A DNA stretch of 64,000 bases from Oscillospiraceae bacterium (GCA_017415165.1 JAFQIY010000041.1:1-64000), one strand, 5' to 3'; shown: positions 1 to 9,552, counted from the stretch's first letter. Made by a program: numbers and translations. Notes: generated by a model from the letters alone, not told the origin.

Positions 1-2
1 TG

Positions 3-302
3 CTTTTCCTTTCGGTGGTTTTTATAAAAAACAACGTGCCACGCACATTGCGGTTTCTGGCGATTGCCGCTGTTGCATATATGGTTGTCAGTCAGCTTAT
101 ATGGCAGGGCGTGAACGTCTATTGCATGTGCTCCGGCGTTTCGGCGTATGAAATGTCGACCATTTATAGAGCCGTGAGCTTTTTCACGACGTTGCCGAGC
201 TTGATGTGCATTGCCGTCCTGACTGTGTACTTCATCGCGCAAGCCCGCACGAGCGATCGGTGCCAGTTGAAGATAATGCTTAATTTGAAAGAAATGAAAT
301 AA
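3..302 (+). CDS. C-terminal part of a membrane protein, cut by the window edge (possibly DUF2975-like)
   Basis: The frame is open to the left edge, so only the last 99 residues are present. Two hydrophobic segments are visible (about residues 16-38 and 62-80 of the fragment), separated by a short loop, with a basic C-terminal tail. The N-terminal stretch FIKNNVPRTLRFLAIAA resembles DUF2975 membrane proteins, but this is a by-eye impression. The base composition is richer in G and C than the rest of the window and the codon choice differs from the neighbours, which suggests a different origin. Function is not known. Confidence 0.55.
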   Translation, partial: LFLSVVFIKNNVPRTLRFLAIAAVAYMVVSQLIWQGVNVYCMCSGVSAYEMSTIYRAVSFFTTLPSLMCIAVLTVYFIAQARTSDRCQLKIMLNLKEMK

Positions 303-354
303 ACGACATAAGGTTATCATAAGTCTTTAAATACCACTATAATTTCATAAAACC

Positions 355-387
355 ATAAACGGCAAGGTTACTCCCCTTGCCGTTTAT
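355..387. terminator. Perfect 13-bp hairpin between the left-edge gene and spoVM
   Basis: Bases 355-367 pair perfectly with 375-387 around a 7-base loop (arm core AAACGGCAAGG). It lies between convergent genes and may stop transcription from both sides. The T-runs on either side are weak, so efficiency is uncertain. Confidence 0.6.
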
Positions 388-430
388 ACTTAAACCTTTT
401 ATTCATTCTTAACTTACAAAAAAATACGGA

Positions 431-520
431 TTATAATTCCTCTGGTTCCTTTTTTATTTTAAAAATAATTCTAAAAAAATTCGAAAGCATTTTAGGACTC
501 TTAATAACTACGATTTTCAT
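431..520 (-). CDS. spoVM: SpoVM, stage V sporulation protein (29 aa)
   Basis: A 29-residue reading frame starting MKIVVIKSPKMLSNFFRI, with a GGAGG ribosome site (529-533) 8 bases before its ATG. It resembles the 26-residue B. subtilis SpoVM (starting MKFYTIKLPKFLGG): same MK-hydrophobic start, an IKxPKxL core, then a hydrophobic/basic amphipathic stretch. SpoVM is known to insert into the convex outer forespore membrane and to anchor SpoIVA there. Its place just downstream of thiN is the position it has in Bacillus. The C-terminus (KKEPEEL) is longer and more charged than in Bacillus. spoIVA and sipL in this window support a working coat-assembly set. Confidence 0.8.
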   Translation of the reverse strand: MKIVVIKSPKMLSNFFRIIFKIKKEPEEL

Positions 521-578
521 ATGTAATACCTCCATAATTAAAATTATTACATTATATTCGTAGCGATTAAAAGCGTTC

Positions 579-1193
579 TTACATTTTTGAAAATATAACA
601 AGGATTTGTCCGTCTTTCACCGTCAGATTACATACATTTTCAATTATTTCATTACTCACACCTAATGGAAATTTATTTGACAGACAATAATTAAATAGAT
701 TATACTTTGTCCCTGTGGTTGTTACTGTTACATTTTGACTATATGAAAATATAGAAAAATACATACCCTCAATTTTATCGAAAGAATACTCTCCTTCATT
801 TAATAAATAAACAATGTCATTTTCCCCCATCATACAACCATTTGCACCAAACTCTGCTATGTATGCTAAAGTTTGTATATTAGCATAAGTATGATCCAAA
901 CGCCCACCTATTGATGAAGCTAATGTTATATCAGTGAATCCCTTTTCTAATGCTATTTTTACAGCTAACATAGTATCAGTATCATCTTTTTCAGCTGGTG
1001 ATGTAATAATTATACAATCATCATTAACTTCTTCATTCAGACTATCAAAATCCCCTAACAATATGTTAGGGGTAAGCCCTATTTTTTTCAAAACTGAATA
1101 CCCACTATCAGCTGCAATAATATATGCATTTTCAGGTGGATATACTTTAAAATTATCTGAAGGTGCACCACAGAAAATCCAACAGGACTTCAT
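579..1193 (-). CDS. thiN: Thiamine pyrophosphokinase
   Basis: Transfers pyrophosphate from ATP to thiamine to give thiamine diphosphate in the cytosol. The 204-residue product shows the family landmarks: N-terminal WIFCGAP, the AADSGYSVLKKIG segment, the GDFDS metal/ATP motif near residue 50, and SSIGGRLDHTYANI, followed by the C-terminal beta domain. I place the start at the ATG at 1193 because AAGGAG lies 7 bases upstream; the longer frame would run into rsgA. It ends the large operon after rsgA. In Bacillus rpe lies between rsgA and thiN; it is absent here. Confidence 0.92.
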   Translation of the reverse strand: MKSCWIFCGAPSDNFKVYPPENAYIIAADSGYSVLKKIGLTPNILLGDFDSLNEEVNDDCIIITSPAEKDDTDTMLAVKIALEKGFTDITLASSIGGRLDHTYANIQTLAYIAEFGANGCMMGENDIVYLLNEGEYSFDKIEGMYFSIFSYSQNVTVTTTGTKYNLFNYCLSNKFPLGVSNEIIENVCNLTVKDGQILVIFSKM

Positions 1194-1207
1194 AACTAAA
1201 CTCCTTT

Positions 1208-2113
1208 TCAATTTCGATTTTTTATTTCCCATTCTTTAATCTGTTTTGCTTCTTCATACATTTCTACATAACTATTATGACGAGAAGATGGAATTTCACC
1301 TAAATTGACTGCTTCTATAACAGCACAACCCTTTTCCTTTATATGTGCACAATCAGGAAAACGGCACTTATCAGTATAATCATCAAATTCAGGAAAACAA
1401 AATGCAAGCTTATCTTTGAAAATAATATCATACTTTTGAGTTTCAAATGTTGAGAAACCGGGTGTATCTGCTATATATCCGCCATTATCAAGTTTATATA
1501 ATTCAACATTTCTTGTTGTGTGACGTCCTCGTCCAAGCTTTTGGCTAATCTCCCCTGTTTTAATATCCAAATCTTCAACAATATGATTAAGTAGCGTTGA
1601 TTTACCTACTCCAGTATTTCCGGTAAAAGCTGTAATTTTGCCAGCAATCATATCATACAGCTTCATATATGAATTGGGAGTATCATAATCAATTTCGATA
1701 AATTCTGCACCGGAATTCATATATATTTCCATTAGTCCAGCATTTTTCTGCAAATCAAGCTTTGTTACCGCAATTATGCTTTTTATGTTCTTATATTGTG
1801 CGATAGCAAGAAATTTATCAAGTAATGTAAGATTAGGTGCCGGTTCACAAGTTGAAGTAACAAATACAATATAATCAAGATTTGCAAGCGGAGGTCGAAT
1901 AATACTATTTTTTCTTGGGAGTATTTTATCTACAACCCCCTTATTGCCTGTAATATCTGTAACTATTACTTTATCACCTGCACAAGGAGAAATATTTTGT
2001 TTTCTGAAAATTCCTCTTGCTTTACATTCCAAAACACCCAAAGGGGTCTCTGCATAATAGAGACCCCCTATGGCTTTCAATAGCATACCTTCGACTGAAT
2101 TTAAATTACTCAT
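1208..2113 (-). CDS. rsgA: Ribosome small-subunit biogenesis GTPase RsgA
   Basis: Circularly permuted GTPase that assists late 30S maturation. The G4 motif TKLD (117-120) comes before the G1 P-loop GNTGVGKST (165-173) and the G3 motif DTPGF (216-220), the permuted order typical of the family. An N-terminal OB-fold precedes it, and a C-terminal zinc site is visible as C250, C255, H257 and C263. The start overlaps the prkC stop by one base (TAATG), so translation is probably coupled. In B. subtilis RsgA is a substrate of the PrkC kinase encoded next to it. Length (301) is normal. Confidence 0.96.
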   Translation of the reverse strand: MSNLNSVEGMLLKAIGGLYYAETPLGVLECKARGIFRKQNISPCAGDKVIVTDITGNKGVVDKILPRKNSIIRPPLANLDYIVFVTSTCEPAPNLTLLDKFLAIAQYKNIKSIIAVTKLDLQKNAGLMEIYMNSGAEFIEIDYDTPNSYMKLYDMIAGKITAFTGNTGVGKSTLLNHIVEDLDIKTGEISQKLGRGRHTTRNVELYKLDNGGYIADTPGFSTFETQKYDIIFKDKLAFCFPEFDDYTDKCRFPDCAHIKEKGCAVIEAVNLGEIPSSRHNSYVEMYEEAKQIKEWEIKNRN

Positions 2114-4290
2114 TAATATCCGAATACCTCATTCCAGAATGCCTCGTCATCTTCATCAATAAAGACTTCCTCACTTGTAATACCTTCTGTTTCTGTATTC
2201 ACATTTTCATCTTCATCGTCAACGAAAAGATTTTTTAATACTTTCTTTTCAAACTTGACTTCTGTAACAATTCCTTCAACAAAATCTACAGAATATTCAC
2301 CAATTGTATCACTGTCCTTTGTGGTTTCATTAACCACCTCAAGAACTACTTTCTGCATTTCTGTTCCCTTAATTTTAATAGAAACCGTAGAAGCATATGC
2401 AAGGTTGTCAATAGTTGTTGTGCCAATAATTGTACCGTTAACATAACAATTAAATGTCGCCTTACCTTTTATTCCGCTTGGAACACTAAATGTAATAACT
2501 TCCTCTGTTTCAGGCATAATACCCGTACTGAGAGTAAGAATAATAGTTGTATTCAGTTTAACAATATTCGGCTGACCTGATTCAGTGAGTGAAGGAATAC
2601 TTTGTTCAACAACAGTTCCTTCGGGTTCAATTGAATCAACAGTCATTGTCTGAATTGTAAACTTATCTCCAAGGAGAATTTTAGCATCTTCAAGTGTATA
2701 ACCAACACATTCAGGAACCTTTACATCCTGTTCCTCAGGACCACGGCTGACATACATTCTTATTGTTGAACCGTATGCAACCTTTTCATTTCTTGGAGGA
2801 TCAGTCATAATTACTTGATCTTTGGGTACAGTTTCGTCAAATACACTTGTAATAATTACATTAAAGCCTTCATTGTCTTTAAGCATATTCAATGCTGTAT
2901 TTGAATCAAGTTCATAAACATTAGGAATCGTAACCATACGCGGTCCCTTACTAACAACAACCTTAACTGTCGAGTTACCAATGATATAGTCCTTACCTTC
3001 AGATGGTGTCTGCTTTATAATAGCACCTGCAGGAATTTCGTTGTGATATTCCTGTGTTTCAACAAGCAAATCAAAGTAATCGGCATAATAGGTTTCAACT
3101 TCCTTGTAACTATATTGAACAAGGTTTGGCATTTTACCTATTTTGACATCGTCATTTCCTGTATCAAGATACTTTATTATCATAATTGCAATAAATGCAA
3201 CAACAATAATAATAATACCAGCTGCAATTGCCGTGAGAACAACAACAAAATATGAAGATTTGGACGGCTTATCGTCTTCTTCATAATCATCATAGTCGTC
3301 GTAATTATTATCCCGCTCTTTTACTTTGGTACGTGTACGCATTTTTTTCACATCACTACCCTTTTCCGCTCTTGTATTTGATTCTGCAGCAGCTTTTGAA
3401 ACAGCACTTGCGTTAAAATACTGTGTTTTTTCAGAAAGGTACTTATATTCAAATACAATGCTCGGATTTTTCTTGAATTCCTCAATATCCTTAATCATTT
3501 CAGAAGCTGACTGATAACGCTTTGGTGCTTCTTTCTGCATTGCACGTATAACAATTTCCTCAAGTCCCTCAGGGATTGAATCATTTACTGTACGAAGAGG
3601 CTGAGCTTCATTCTGCATATGCATTAATGCAACAGAAACAGGGTTATCGCCATCAAATGGCTTTACTCCGCAAAGCATTTCATACATCATTACACCAACC
3701 GAATAAATATCACTCTTTTCGTCAGTAACGTCACCGCGTGCCTGTTCAGGACTGATATAATGAACACTTCCAATTGCCTTATCGGAAATGGTTTTGCCCT
3801 CTTCTCTTGCAAAACGAGCAATACCAAAATCCATGACCTTTATTGTTCCATCAGAAAACAGCATTATATTCTGCGGTTTTATATCACGATGTACAATTCC
3901 TCTGTCATGTGCATGCTGAAGAGCACGAAGTATCTGAATAATAAAGTGAACACAGTCTTTCCACTTTATTACTCCCTGCTGTTCCATAAATTCCTTGAGA
4001 GTTATACCATCGATATACTCCATAACAATGAACTGAATTTTTTCACTAAATCCAACATCAAATATTTTTACGATATTCGGATGAGAAAGTACCGCAATGG
4101 CCTTTGACTCATTACGAAACCTTCTGACAAATTCTTCATTATCAGCAAATTCGGTTTTAAGAATTTTTACAGCAACAGTTTTTTCTTCAAGAATATCCGT
4201 TGCCTTATAAACATCAGCCATTCCGCCAACGCCAATAAGCTCAGTTATTTCATATCTTCCGTCAAGCTTTCTTCCAATGTTTTTATCCAT
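2113..4290 (-). CDS. prkC: PASTA-domain membrane serine/threonine kinase (PrkC/PknB family)
   Basis: Membrane kinase that senses wall fragments and controls division, germination or translation. In order: a cytosolic kinase domain (residues about 13-275, with VAVK lysine, HRDIKPQN catalytic loop, DFG, and SPEQ activation end), a basic/acidic juxtamembrane linker, one membrane helix (about 347-373), three PASTA repeats (about 385-592), and a C-terminal beta-rich domain of about 130 residues. The true start is the ATG at 4290, 8 bases after AGGAG; an earlier GTG overlaps that site. PP2C upstream and RsgA downstream complete the usual signalling cassette. Its first PASTA repeat is nearly duplicated in the RNase lipoprotein at 48.4-49.1 kb. 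Confidence 0.95.
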   Translation of the reverse strand: MDKNIGRKLDGRYEITELIGVGGMADVYKATDILEEKTVAVKILKTEFADNEEFVRRFRNESKAIAVLSHPNIVKIFDVGFSEKIQFIVMEYIDGITLKEFMEQQGVIKWKDCVHFIIQILRALQHAHDRGIVHRDIKPQNIMLFSDGTIKVMDFGIARFAREEGKTISDKAIGSVHYISPEQARGDVTDEKSDIYSVGVMMYEMLCGVKPFDGDNPVSVALMHMQNEAQPLRTVNDSIPEGLEEIVIRAMQKEAPKRYQSASEMIKDIEEFKKNPSIVFEYKYLSEKTQYFNASAVSKAAAESNTRAEKGSDVKKMRTRTKVKERDNNYDDYDDYEEDDKPSKSSYFVVVLTAIAAGIIIIVVAFIAIMIIKYLDTGNDDVKIGKMPNLVQYSYKEVETYYADYFDLLVETQEYHNEIPAGAIIKQTPSEGKDYIIGNSTVKVVVSKGPRMVTIPNVYELDSNTALNMLKDNEGFNVIITSVFDETVPKDQVIMTDPPRNEKVAYGSTIRMYVSRGPEEQDVKVPECVGYTLEDAKILLGDKFTIQTMTVDSIEPEGTVVEQSIPSLTESGQPNIVKLNTTIILTLSTGIMPETEEVITFSVPSGIKGKATFNCYVNGTIIGTTTIDNLAYASTVSIKIKGTEMQKVVLEVVNETTKDSDTIGEYSVDFVEGIVTEVKFEKKVLKNLFVDDEDENVNTETEGITSEEVFIDEDDEAFWNEVFGY

Positions 4291-4324
4291 CAAATTCACT
4301 CCTGTAAAAAAATACGATATATAT

Positions 4325-5047
4325 TTATTTAATATATGCTACTGTAATATTATCATTTCCGCCATTGTTAAGCGCAAACTCAATCAAATGCTTTGGGACT
4401 TCTGCCGATGTATTTTTTTTCACAATATTGAATATGTCGGCTTCGTCACAACAATTAGATAATCCGTCTGTACAAAGTAAAATCGAACTGTTTTCATTAA
4501 GTTCCATTTCAAAGTAATCCGGATCAACATTATTTGATACTCCAACCGCTTTAGTAATATAATTTCGCTGAGGATGCTTTTTTAGCTGTTCTTTTGTTAT
4601 TTCACCGTTTTCGTACATACGCATAACAATTGTATGATCCTTTGTAACCTGACGGATTTCGTGATTTATAAGATAAAGACGTGAATCACCAACATTAACT
4701 GCATAAAGTATATTGTTGGATACAAGTGCAATAACACAAGTTGTACCCATTCCAACCATTTCTGAACTTGAAATTGACATATCATATACTACAGAATTAG
4801 CAGTTTTTATTGAAGAAATCAACAGATTACGTATTGAATTACTATCAAAATCGGAGCGAAAAACTTTTGTAATTCGATCAAAAACAATCTGTGCTGTTTT
4901 ACCGCTGGCTTCTCCGCCTGCATTTTGACCGCCCATACCATCACATACAATCGCCAATACAGTATTTTCGTCAATAACAGCAGTACATACTCTATCTTGG
5001 TTTTCCGTTCTGGAAAGTCCAATATTCGTTTCAGAAATTACAGTCAT
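4325..5047 (-). CDS. prpC: PP2C-type serine/threonine phosphatase (PrpC/Stp family)
   Basis: Metal-dependent phosphatase that reverses PrkC phosphorylation. The 240-residue product has the family motifs: RTENQD near residue 13, CDGMGG at 35-40 (metal-binding Asp), GMGTTCV, NVGDSRLYL, TKDHT, LCTDGLS, and the terminal GGNDNITV. The start is the ATG at 5047, preceded by AAAGGAAG; an upstream in-frame ATG would overlap rlmN and lacks a ribosome site. It lies 34 bp before prkC, the usual pairing. Confidence 0.94.
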   Translation of the reverse strand: MTVISETNIGLSRTENQDRVCTAVIDENTVLAIVCDGMGGQNAGGEASGKTAQIVFDRITKVFRSDFDSNSIRNLLISSIKTANSVVYDMSISSSEMVGMGTTCVIALVSNNILYAVNVGDSRLYLINHEIRQVTKDHTIVMRMYENGEITKEQLKKHPQRNYITKAVGVSNNVDPDYFEMELNENSSILLCTDGLSNCCDEADIFNIVKKNTSAEVPKHLIEFALNNGGNDNITVAYIK

Positions 5048-5066
5048 TTTTTCACTTCCTTTAAAC

Positions 5067-6092
5067 TCAGAGCTCGTATTCTCTGCGTAGCTGTCCGCAT
5101 GCAGCGTCAATATCAGATCCAAGAGTTCTTCTGATTGTTGCATTCAGTCCGCCTTTTTCCAAAGCCGCTTGAAATGCAAAAAGAGAATTTCTATCTGAAC
5201 GATAATTACGTTCTTTTATTTTATTTACCGGAATAAGATTGATATGGCAATTTATTCCTCGCAATAACTTTATAAGTTCATCAGCATCTGTAACTGTGTC
5301 ATTTACACCGTGAATAACCGCATATTCAAACGAAATACGACGACCTGTCTTATTAATATAATCCTTGCAAGCTTTAAGAAGTGAATCAATATTATATCTT
5401 TTATTAATGGGCATAATTTCACTTCTTTTTTTATCTGTTGTAGCGTGGAGAGAAATAGAAAGTGTAAGTCCGAATTTGTATTCAGCCAATTCATATATTT
5501 TGTCAACCAGACCACAGGTTGACAACGACACATGACGCAAACTAAGATTTTTACCGATTTCAAAAGATAGCATCTTCAGAAATTTTATAACATTATCAAA
5601 ATTATCTAACGGCTCGCCTATTCCCATAAGTACAATGCTGTCTATATGTTTTCCGGTATTTCTTTCTGCTTCATAAACCTGCAGCAGCATTTCAGATGGT
5701 GTAAGGTGTCTTTTAAAGCCTGCGATTGTTGAAGCGCAGAAATTACATCCCATCTTACAACCAACTTGCGTTGAAATACATAGGCTGTTCCCGTGCTTAT
5801 ATTCCATTATAACAGATTCTATATGATTTCCGTCGGACAATTCATAAAGATATTTTACAGTATTATCTATGGCAGATTCAAGCTTTCTGACAATATTTAT
5901 ACTATTTATACAATAATTTTCATTCAATTTTGTACGTAAAGCAGATGAAATATTACTCATATCTTCAAATTTGTGAATTCTTTTTGTATGTAGCCATTCA
6001 TAAATTTGTTTACCTCTGAATTTTTTCTCACCTATAATCTCCATTTCAGAACAAAGCTCGTCCAACTCCATAGATAAAATATCTTTCTTCAA
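5067..6092 (-). CDS. rlmN: Dual-specificity 23S rRNA A2503 / tRNA A37 C2-methyltransferase RlmN
   Basis: Radical-SAM enzyme that methylates C2 of adenine 2503 in 23S rRNA and A37 in some tRNAs. The iron-sulfur motif C112-x3-C116-x2-C119 (CKMGCNFC) is present, as is the methyl-carrying cysteine region near the end (DAACGQL). The frame opens with TTG at 6092, which gives the expected KKDILSMELDEL N-terminus, but no good ribosome site precedes it. The ATG at 6071 is the alternative. It lies 5 bp after rsmB. Confidence 0.95.
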   Translation of the reverse strand: MKKDILSMELDELCSEMEIIGEKKFRGKQIYEWLHTKRIHKFEDMSNISSALRTKLNENYCINSINIVRKLESAIDNTVKYLYELSDGNHIESVIMEYKHGNSLCISTQVGCKMGCNFCASTIAGFKRHLTPSEMLLQVYEAERNTGKHIDSIVLMGIGEPLDNFDNVIKFLKMLSFEIGKNLSLRHVSLSTCGLVDKIYELAEYKFGLTLSISLHATTDKKRSEIMPINKRYNIDSLLKACKDYINKTGRRISFEYAVIHGVNDTVTDADELIKLLRGINCHINLIPVNKIKERNYRSDRNSLFAFQAALEKGGLNATIRRTLGSDIDAACGQLRREYEL

Positions 6093-6097
6093 AACGA

Positions 6098-7417
6098 TTA
6101 GTCAACCTTTCTTATTTTGCTGATAAAAAATCCTTCACAGCCAAAATGTTTAGGAAAAATAGTTGCTTTATGACCTTCAAAAACGTCATTATATTCAGAT
6201 AATATTTCAACAGGTTCAAAATTTTTGTTTTCGCTAAGGAACTTATCAATTACATTATCATTTTCATCTCGATTTATCGTACAAGTAGAATAGACAAGCT
6301 CACCGCCTGTTTTTAAATATCCTGCTGCTGTTTTCAATATTTCATACTGAATTTCAGGAAGCTTTTTTACGGTATCGAGTTCAGTATATTTCAGTTCAGG
6401 TTTAGAACGAATTACACCAAACCCTGAACAAGGCACATCACACAGTATTTTATCAGCAAATGGGATTTTTTCATTAATTTTTTTTGCATCATTCTGCAAT
6501 GTTTCAATAATATTTATGCCCAGACGTTCAGCGCCTTTTTTTATAAGATTAACACGTTTTTCGTGCAAATCTGCAGCAATTATACTCCCCTGATTATTCA
6601 TCATTTCAGCTATTGTGAAAGTTTTTCCTCCTGGAGCAGCACATAAATCAATTACAGTTTCACCCAATTGAGGATTAAGTGCCTTACAGCAAAGCTGAGA
6701 AGATAAATCCTGTATATGGAAGTCTCCTTTTAAAAACAGCTCAGAATTTCCAACATCATTTATTCTGTCTATAATAAGACAATTATCAACAACGTCACAT
6801 TTTTCAGCTTTTATACCGTACTTTGAAAAATCAGCAATTAATTTATCTTCACTTGTTTTTAAATTATTAACACGGATATATGTTTTATGCGGAGTAACAG
6901 AAGCCTTTAACAAATCCTCTGCAAGGTCATATGAGTAATCATTACAAATTTTTTCAGTAAGCTCATAATTACAGGAATATTCAATACTTAACTTTTGAAT
7001 AGGTTCGGAAGGAAATTTTATATTCTTGCCATCTCTGATAAAATTACGCAAAATAGCATTTACAAAACCAGAAGCACTGCCCTTTTTAGCTTGTTTGGTT
7101 AAATTAACAGTTTCATTTACAGCAGCATTATCGGGAATTGCATCCATAAATTTCAGCTGATACAATCCTATTTTTAAAATATTGACTACAACAGTGTCCA
7201 ACTTGTCCAAGGATTTAGAACTATATGAAGAAATTATATGTTCCAATGTTATTTTGCGTTCAATAATTCCATAAAAAAGATGGGAAATAAAATTCTTATC
7301 ACGTTCTGAATAATCCATTGATTTGAACATTGAGTCAATGACAAGATTTGAATATGCTCCCTTATCCATTTTATTTAGTAATTCCAGAACTGTAAAGCGT
7401 GTTGACTTAACACTCAT
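6098..7417 (-). CDS. rsmB: 16S rRNA m5C967 methyltransferase RsmB
   Basis: SAM-dependent RNA cytosine-C5 methyltransferase. It has an N-terminal NusB-like helical RNA-binding domain (about 1-140), then a Rossmann methyltransferase domain with the SAM motif DLCAAPGGKT, the DVPCSGFG motif and the catalytic STCTINRDEN cysteine. Length (439) is normal. It lies 3 bp after the membrane peptidase gene and 5 bp before rlmN, so the three are co-transcribed. Confidence 0.95.
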   Translation of the reverse strand: MSVKSTRFTVLELLNKMDKGAYSNLVIDSMFKSMDYSERDKNFISHLFYGIIERKITLEHIISSYSSKSLDKLDTVVVNILKIGLYQLKFMDAIPDNAAVNETVNLTKQAKKGSASGFVNAILRNFIRDGKNIKFPSEPIQKLSIEYSCNYELTEKICNDYSYDLAEDLLKASVTPHKTYIRVNNLKTSEDKLIADFSKYGIKAEKCDVVDNCLIIDRINDVGNSELFLKGDFHIQDLSSQLCCKALNPQLGETVIDLCAAPGGKTFTIAEMMNNQGSIIAADLHEKRVNLIKKGAERLGINIIETLQNDAKKINEKIPFADKILCDVPCSGFGVIRSKPELKYTELDTVKKLPEIQYEILKTAAGYLKTGGELVYSTCTINRDENDNVIDKFLSENKNFEPVEILSEYNDVFEGHKATIFPKHFGCEGFFISKIRKVD

Positions 7418-7420
7418 ATA

Positions 7421-8110
7421 TTACCTTCTTCTTCCTCTATTGGCAATCAATATAAGCCTTAATAAGCTCATAAGTGATGAGAACATAGCCGCAACATATG
7501 TCATCGCAGCTGCTGTGAGAACTTTTTTAGCCATTTTAATTTCACCAGGTTGTAAAATATTATGACTGTCAAGTGTATTTAATGCTCTGCTGCTTGCATT
7601 GAATTCAACAGGAAGTGTTACTGCCTGAAAAAATACAACACCTGTGTAAAGAAAAATTCCCACAGGAATAAGCCATTCAAAAGCACTGAATATCATTCCA
7701 ATTAAAACAAGTGGTACAGCTAAATTAGAACCAATACGAGTAATCGGAATAATCGCCTGACGAATTTTTATCGGACTGTATCCCTGTGCGTGTTGAATAG
7801 CGTGTCCAACTTCATGTGCCGCAACACCTATTGCCGCAACAGATGTGCTGTTGTACACCGTGTCAGAAAGTCGGATTACATTTGCTGATGGGTCATAATG
7901 GTCTGTAAGATTACCGCCAATGTATTCAATCTGAACGTTATTAAGTCCGTTTTCATCAAGAATTCGTCTTGCAACCTCACGAGCAGTATAGCCATATTCG
8001 TTCTTTTCTTTACTATATTTTTGGAATGTTGATTTAACCATCAATTGTGCAATCAATGCAAAAACAATGGCAGGTAAAACAATCAGATATGTCGAGTCAA
8101 AATACAACAT
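7421..8110 (-). CDS. Membrane zinc metallopeptidase, YugP family
   Basis: 229 residues with hydrophobic segments at about 5-22, 120-145, 150-165 and 200-220. The zinc motif H99-E100-V-G-H103 (AAHEVGHAIQH) is typical of the YugP group of membrane metallopeptidases. Substrates of this family are not known. The gene sits between fmt and rsmB, where many clostridia carry it. Confidence 0.88.
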   Translation of the reverse strand: MLYFDSTYLIVLPAIVFALIAQLMVKSTFQKYSKEKNEYGYTAREVARRILDENGLNNVQIEYIGGNLTDHYDPSANVIRLSDTVYNSTSVAAIGVAAHEVGHAIQHAQGYSPIKIRQAIIPITRIGSNLAVPLVLIGMIFSAFEWLIPVGIFLYTGVVFFQAVTLPVEFNASSRALNTLDSHNILQPGEIKMAKKVLTAAAMTYVAAMFSSLMSLLRLILIANRGRRR

Positions 8111-8128
8111 AGTTGTAATCCTCCTGAA

Positions 8129-9067
8129 TTATTTTAAAACAGTACCCTTTTCAATTGATTTTCCTCTGAGATAATCAGCAGTATTCATTCGCTTACTGCC
8201 TTCAGCTTGTACTTCAATAAATTTCACACATTTCCCATCGCCGCAAACAACTGTAAAGTTATCTGCGTTTACAACAGTGCCGCTGGAAATATTGTCAAAT
8301 GTTTCGTTTGTACAAACAGATTTGTATACTTTAAGTCTTTTTCCGTTAAGCATAGTCATTGCTCCGGGGAATGAAGATAACCCGCGAATGTGATTATGAA
8401 CCTCCTGTGCCGACTTGGAAAAATCTATCGCACACATATCCTTTGTAAGCATCGGAGCATAGCAAGAAAGCGAATCGTCCTGCTTAACAGGTGTAAGTGT
8501 ATTATTCTTTACAGCCTGAATAGTTTCCAACATAACTTCAGCACCCAACACAGACAATCTGTCATGAAGTTCAGAAGCAGTTTCATTTTCTCCTATTTCA
8601 ACGGACTTGCTTAAAAGCATATCACCTGTGTCAAGCCCCTCTGCCATAAGCATAGTTGTTACACCTGTAACCTTTTCGCCGTTAAGAACACTCCACTGAA
8701 TTGGTCCTGCACCTCTGTACTTAGGGAGCAATGATGCGTGAACATTAATACAATACTTCGGTAAATCAAGTATTGCTTTAGGAAGAATTTTTCCGTATGC
8801 AACTACAATAATTAAGTCAGGAGAAAGTTCTTCCAGTATTTTCATTGTATTCTCTGCATCTTCACCATTTTTTAAACTTACTGGCTGATAGACAGGAATA
8901 TTGTGTGTCAAAGCCAATTCCTTTACAGGCGGCGGCGTAAGTTTGTAGCCCCTACCCTTAGGTTTGTCTGGCTGAGTGAAAACCGCTTGAACATTTTCAT
9001 TGCTGTCAATTAATGCTTGCAGACACGGTACAGCAAAATCAGGAGTTCCCATAAATACTATATTCAT
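8129..9067 (-). CDS. fmt: Methionyl-tRNA formyltransferase
   Basis: Formylates Met-tRNA(fMet) with 10-formyl-THF for translation initiation. The 312-residue product shows MNIVFMGTPDFAVPCL at the start, the catalytic region INVHASLLPKYRGAGPIQW, and the TGVTTMLMAEGLDTGD segment, followed by the C-terminal OB-fold. It lies 17 bp after def, the usual def-fmt pair that adds and removes the formyl group. Confidence 0.97.
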   Translation of the reverse strand: MNIVFMGTPDFAVPCLQALIDSNENVQAVFTQPDKPKGRGYKLTPPPVKELALTHNIPVYQPVSLKNGEDAENTMKILEELSPDLIIVVAYGKILPKAILDLPKYCINVHASLLPKYRGAGPIQWSVLNGEKVTGVTTMLMAEGLDTGDMLLSKSVEIGENETASELHDRLSVLGAEVMLETIQAVKNNTLTPVKQDDSLSCYAPMLTKDMCAIDFSKSAQEVHNHIRGLSSFPGAMTMLNGKRLKVYKSVCTNETFDNISSGTVVNADNFTVVCGDGKCVKFIEVQAEGSKRMNTADYLRGKSIEKGTVLK

Positions 9068-9084
9068 TACAGAAAATTCCTTTC

Positions 9085-9552
9085 TTAGTCTTTTAAATCT
9101 TTGGGGTCTACCATTTCATCAGCAATATCAATGAAAAGCTTTCCGTCAAGATGATCAAGTTCGTGACAAACTGCTCGTGCGAAAAAATCTTTCAGTTTAA
9201 GCTGGAAATACTTGCCTGTACGGTCCTGTCCCTTTACAATAATCTCATTAGGTCGTACAACATATCCCCATTCATTAGGACACGAAAGGCAACCTTCCAC
9301 GTCTCTCTGAGTGCCTTTGAATTTTACAATTTCTGGATTAATCAATTCAAGTAAACCTTCACCTACATCAACAACAGCAATTCGTCTTAAAACTCCTACC
9401 TGTGGTCCTGCAAGCCCGACTCCTTTTGCATTGTACATAGTTTCTGCCATATCATCAAGAAGTATACCAAGCTTTTCGTCAAATTTCTCTACAGGTTTAC
9501 ATTTTTTTCTGAGTACATCATCATTTTTCAATACTATTTTGCGCAAAGCCAT
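9085..9552 (-). CDS. def: Peptide deformylase
   Basis: Removes the formyl group from nascent proteins with a bound metal. All three motifs are visible in the 155-residue protein: GVGLAGPQ (44-51), EGCLS (86-90, Cys88 as metal ligand) and HELDH (130-134). The gene follows priA by 21 bp and precedes fmt. Confidence 0.97.
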   Translation of the reverse strand: MALRKIVLKNDDVLRKKCKPVEKFDEKLGILLDDMAETMYNAKGVGLAGPQVGVLRRIAVVDVGEGLLELINPEIVKFKGTQRDVEGCLSCPNEWGYVVRPNEIIVKGQDRTGKYFQLKLKDFFARAVCHELDHLDGKLFIDIADEMVDPKDLKD

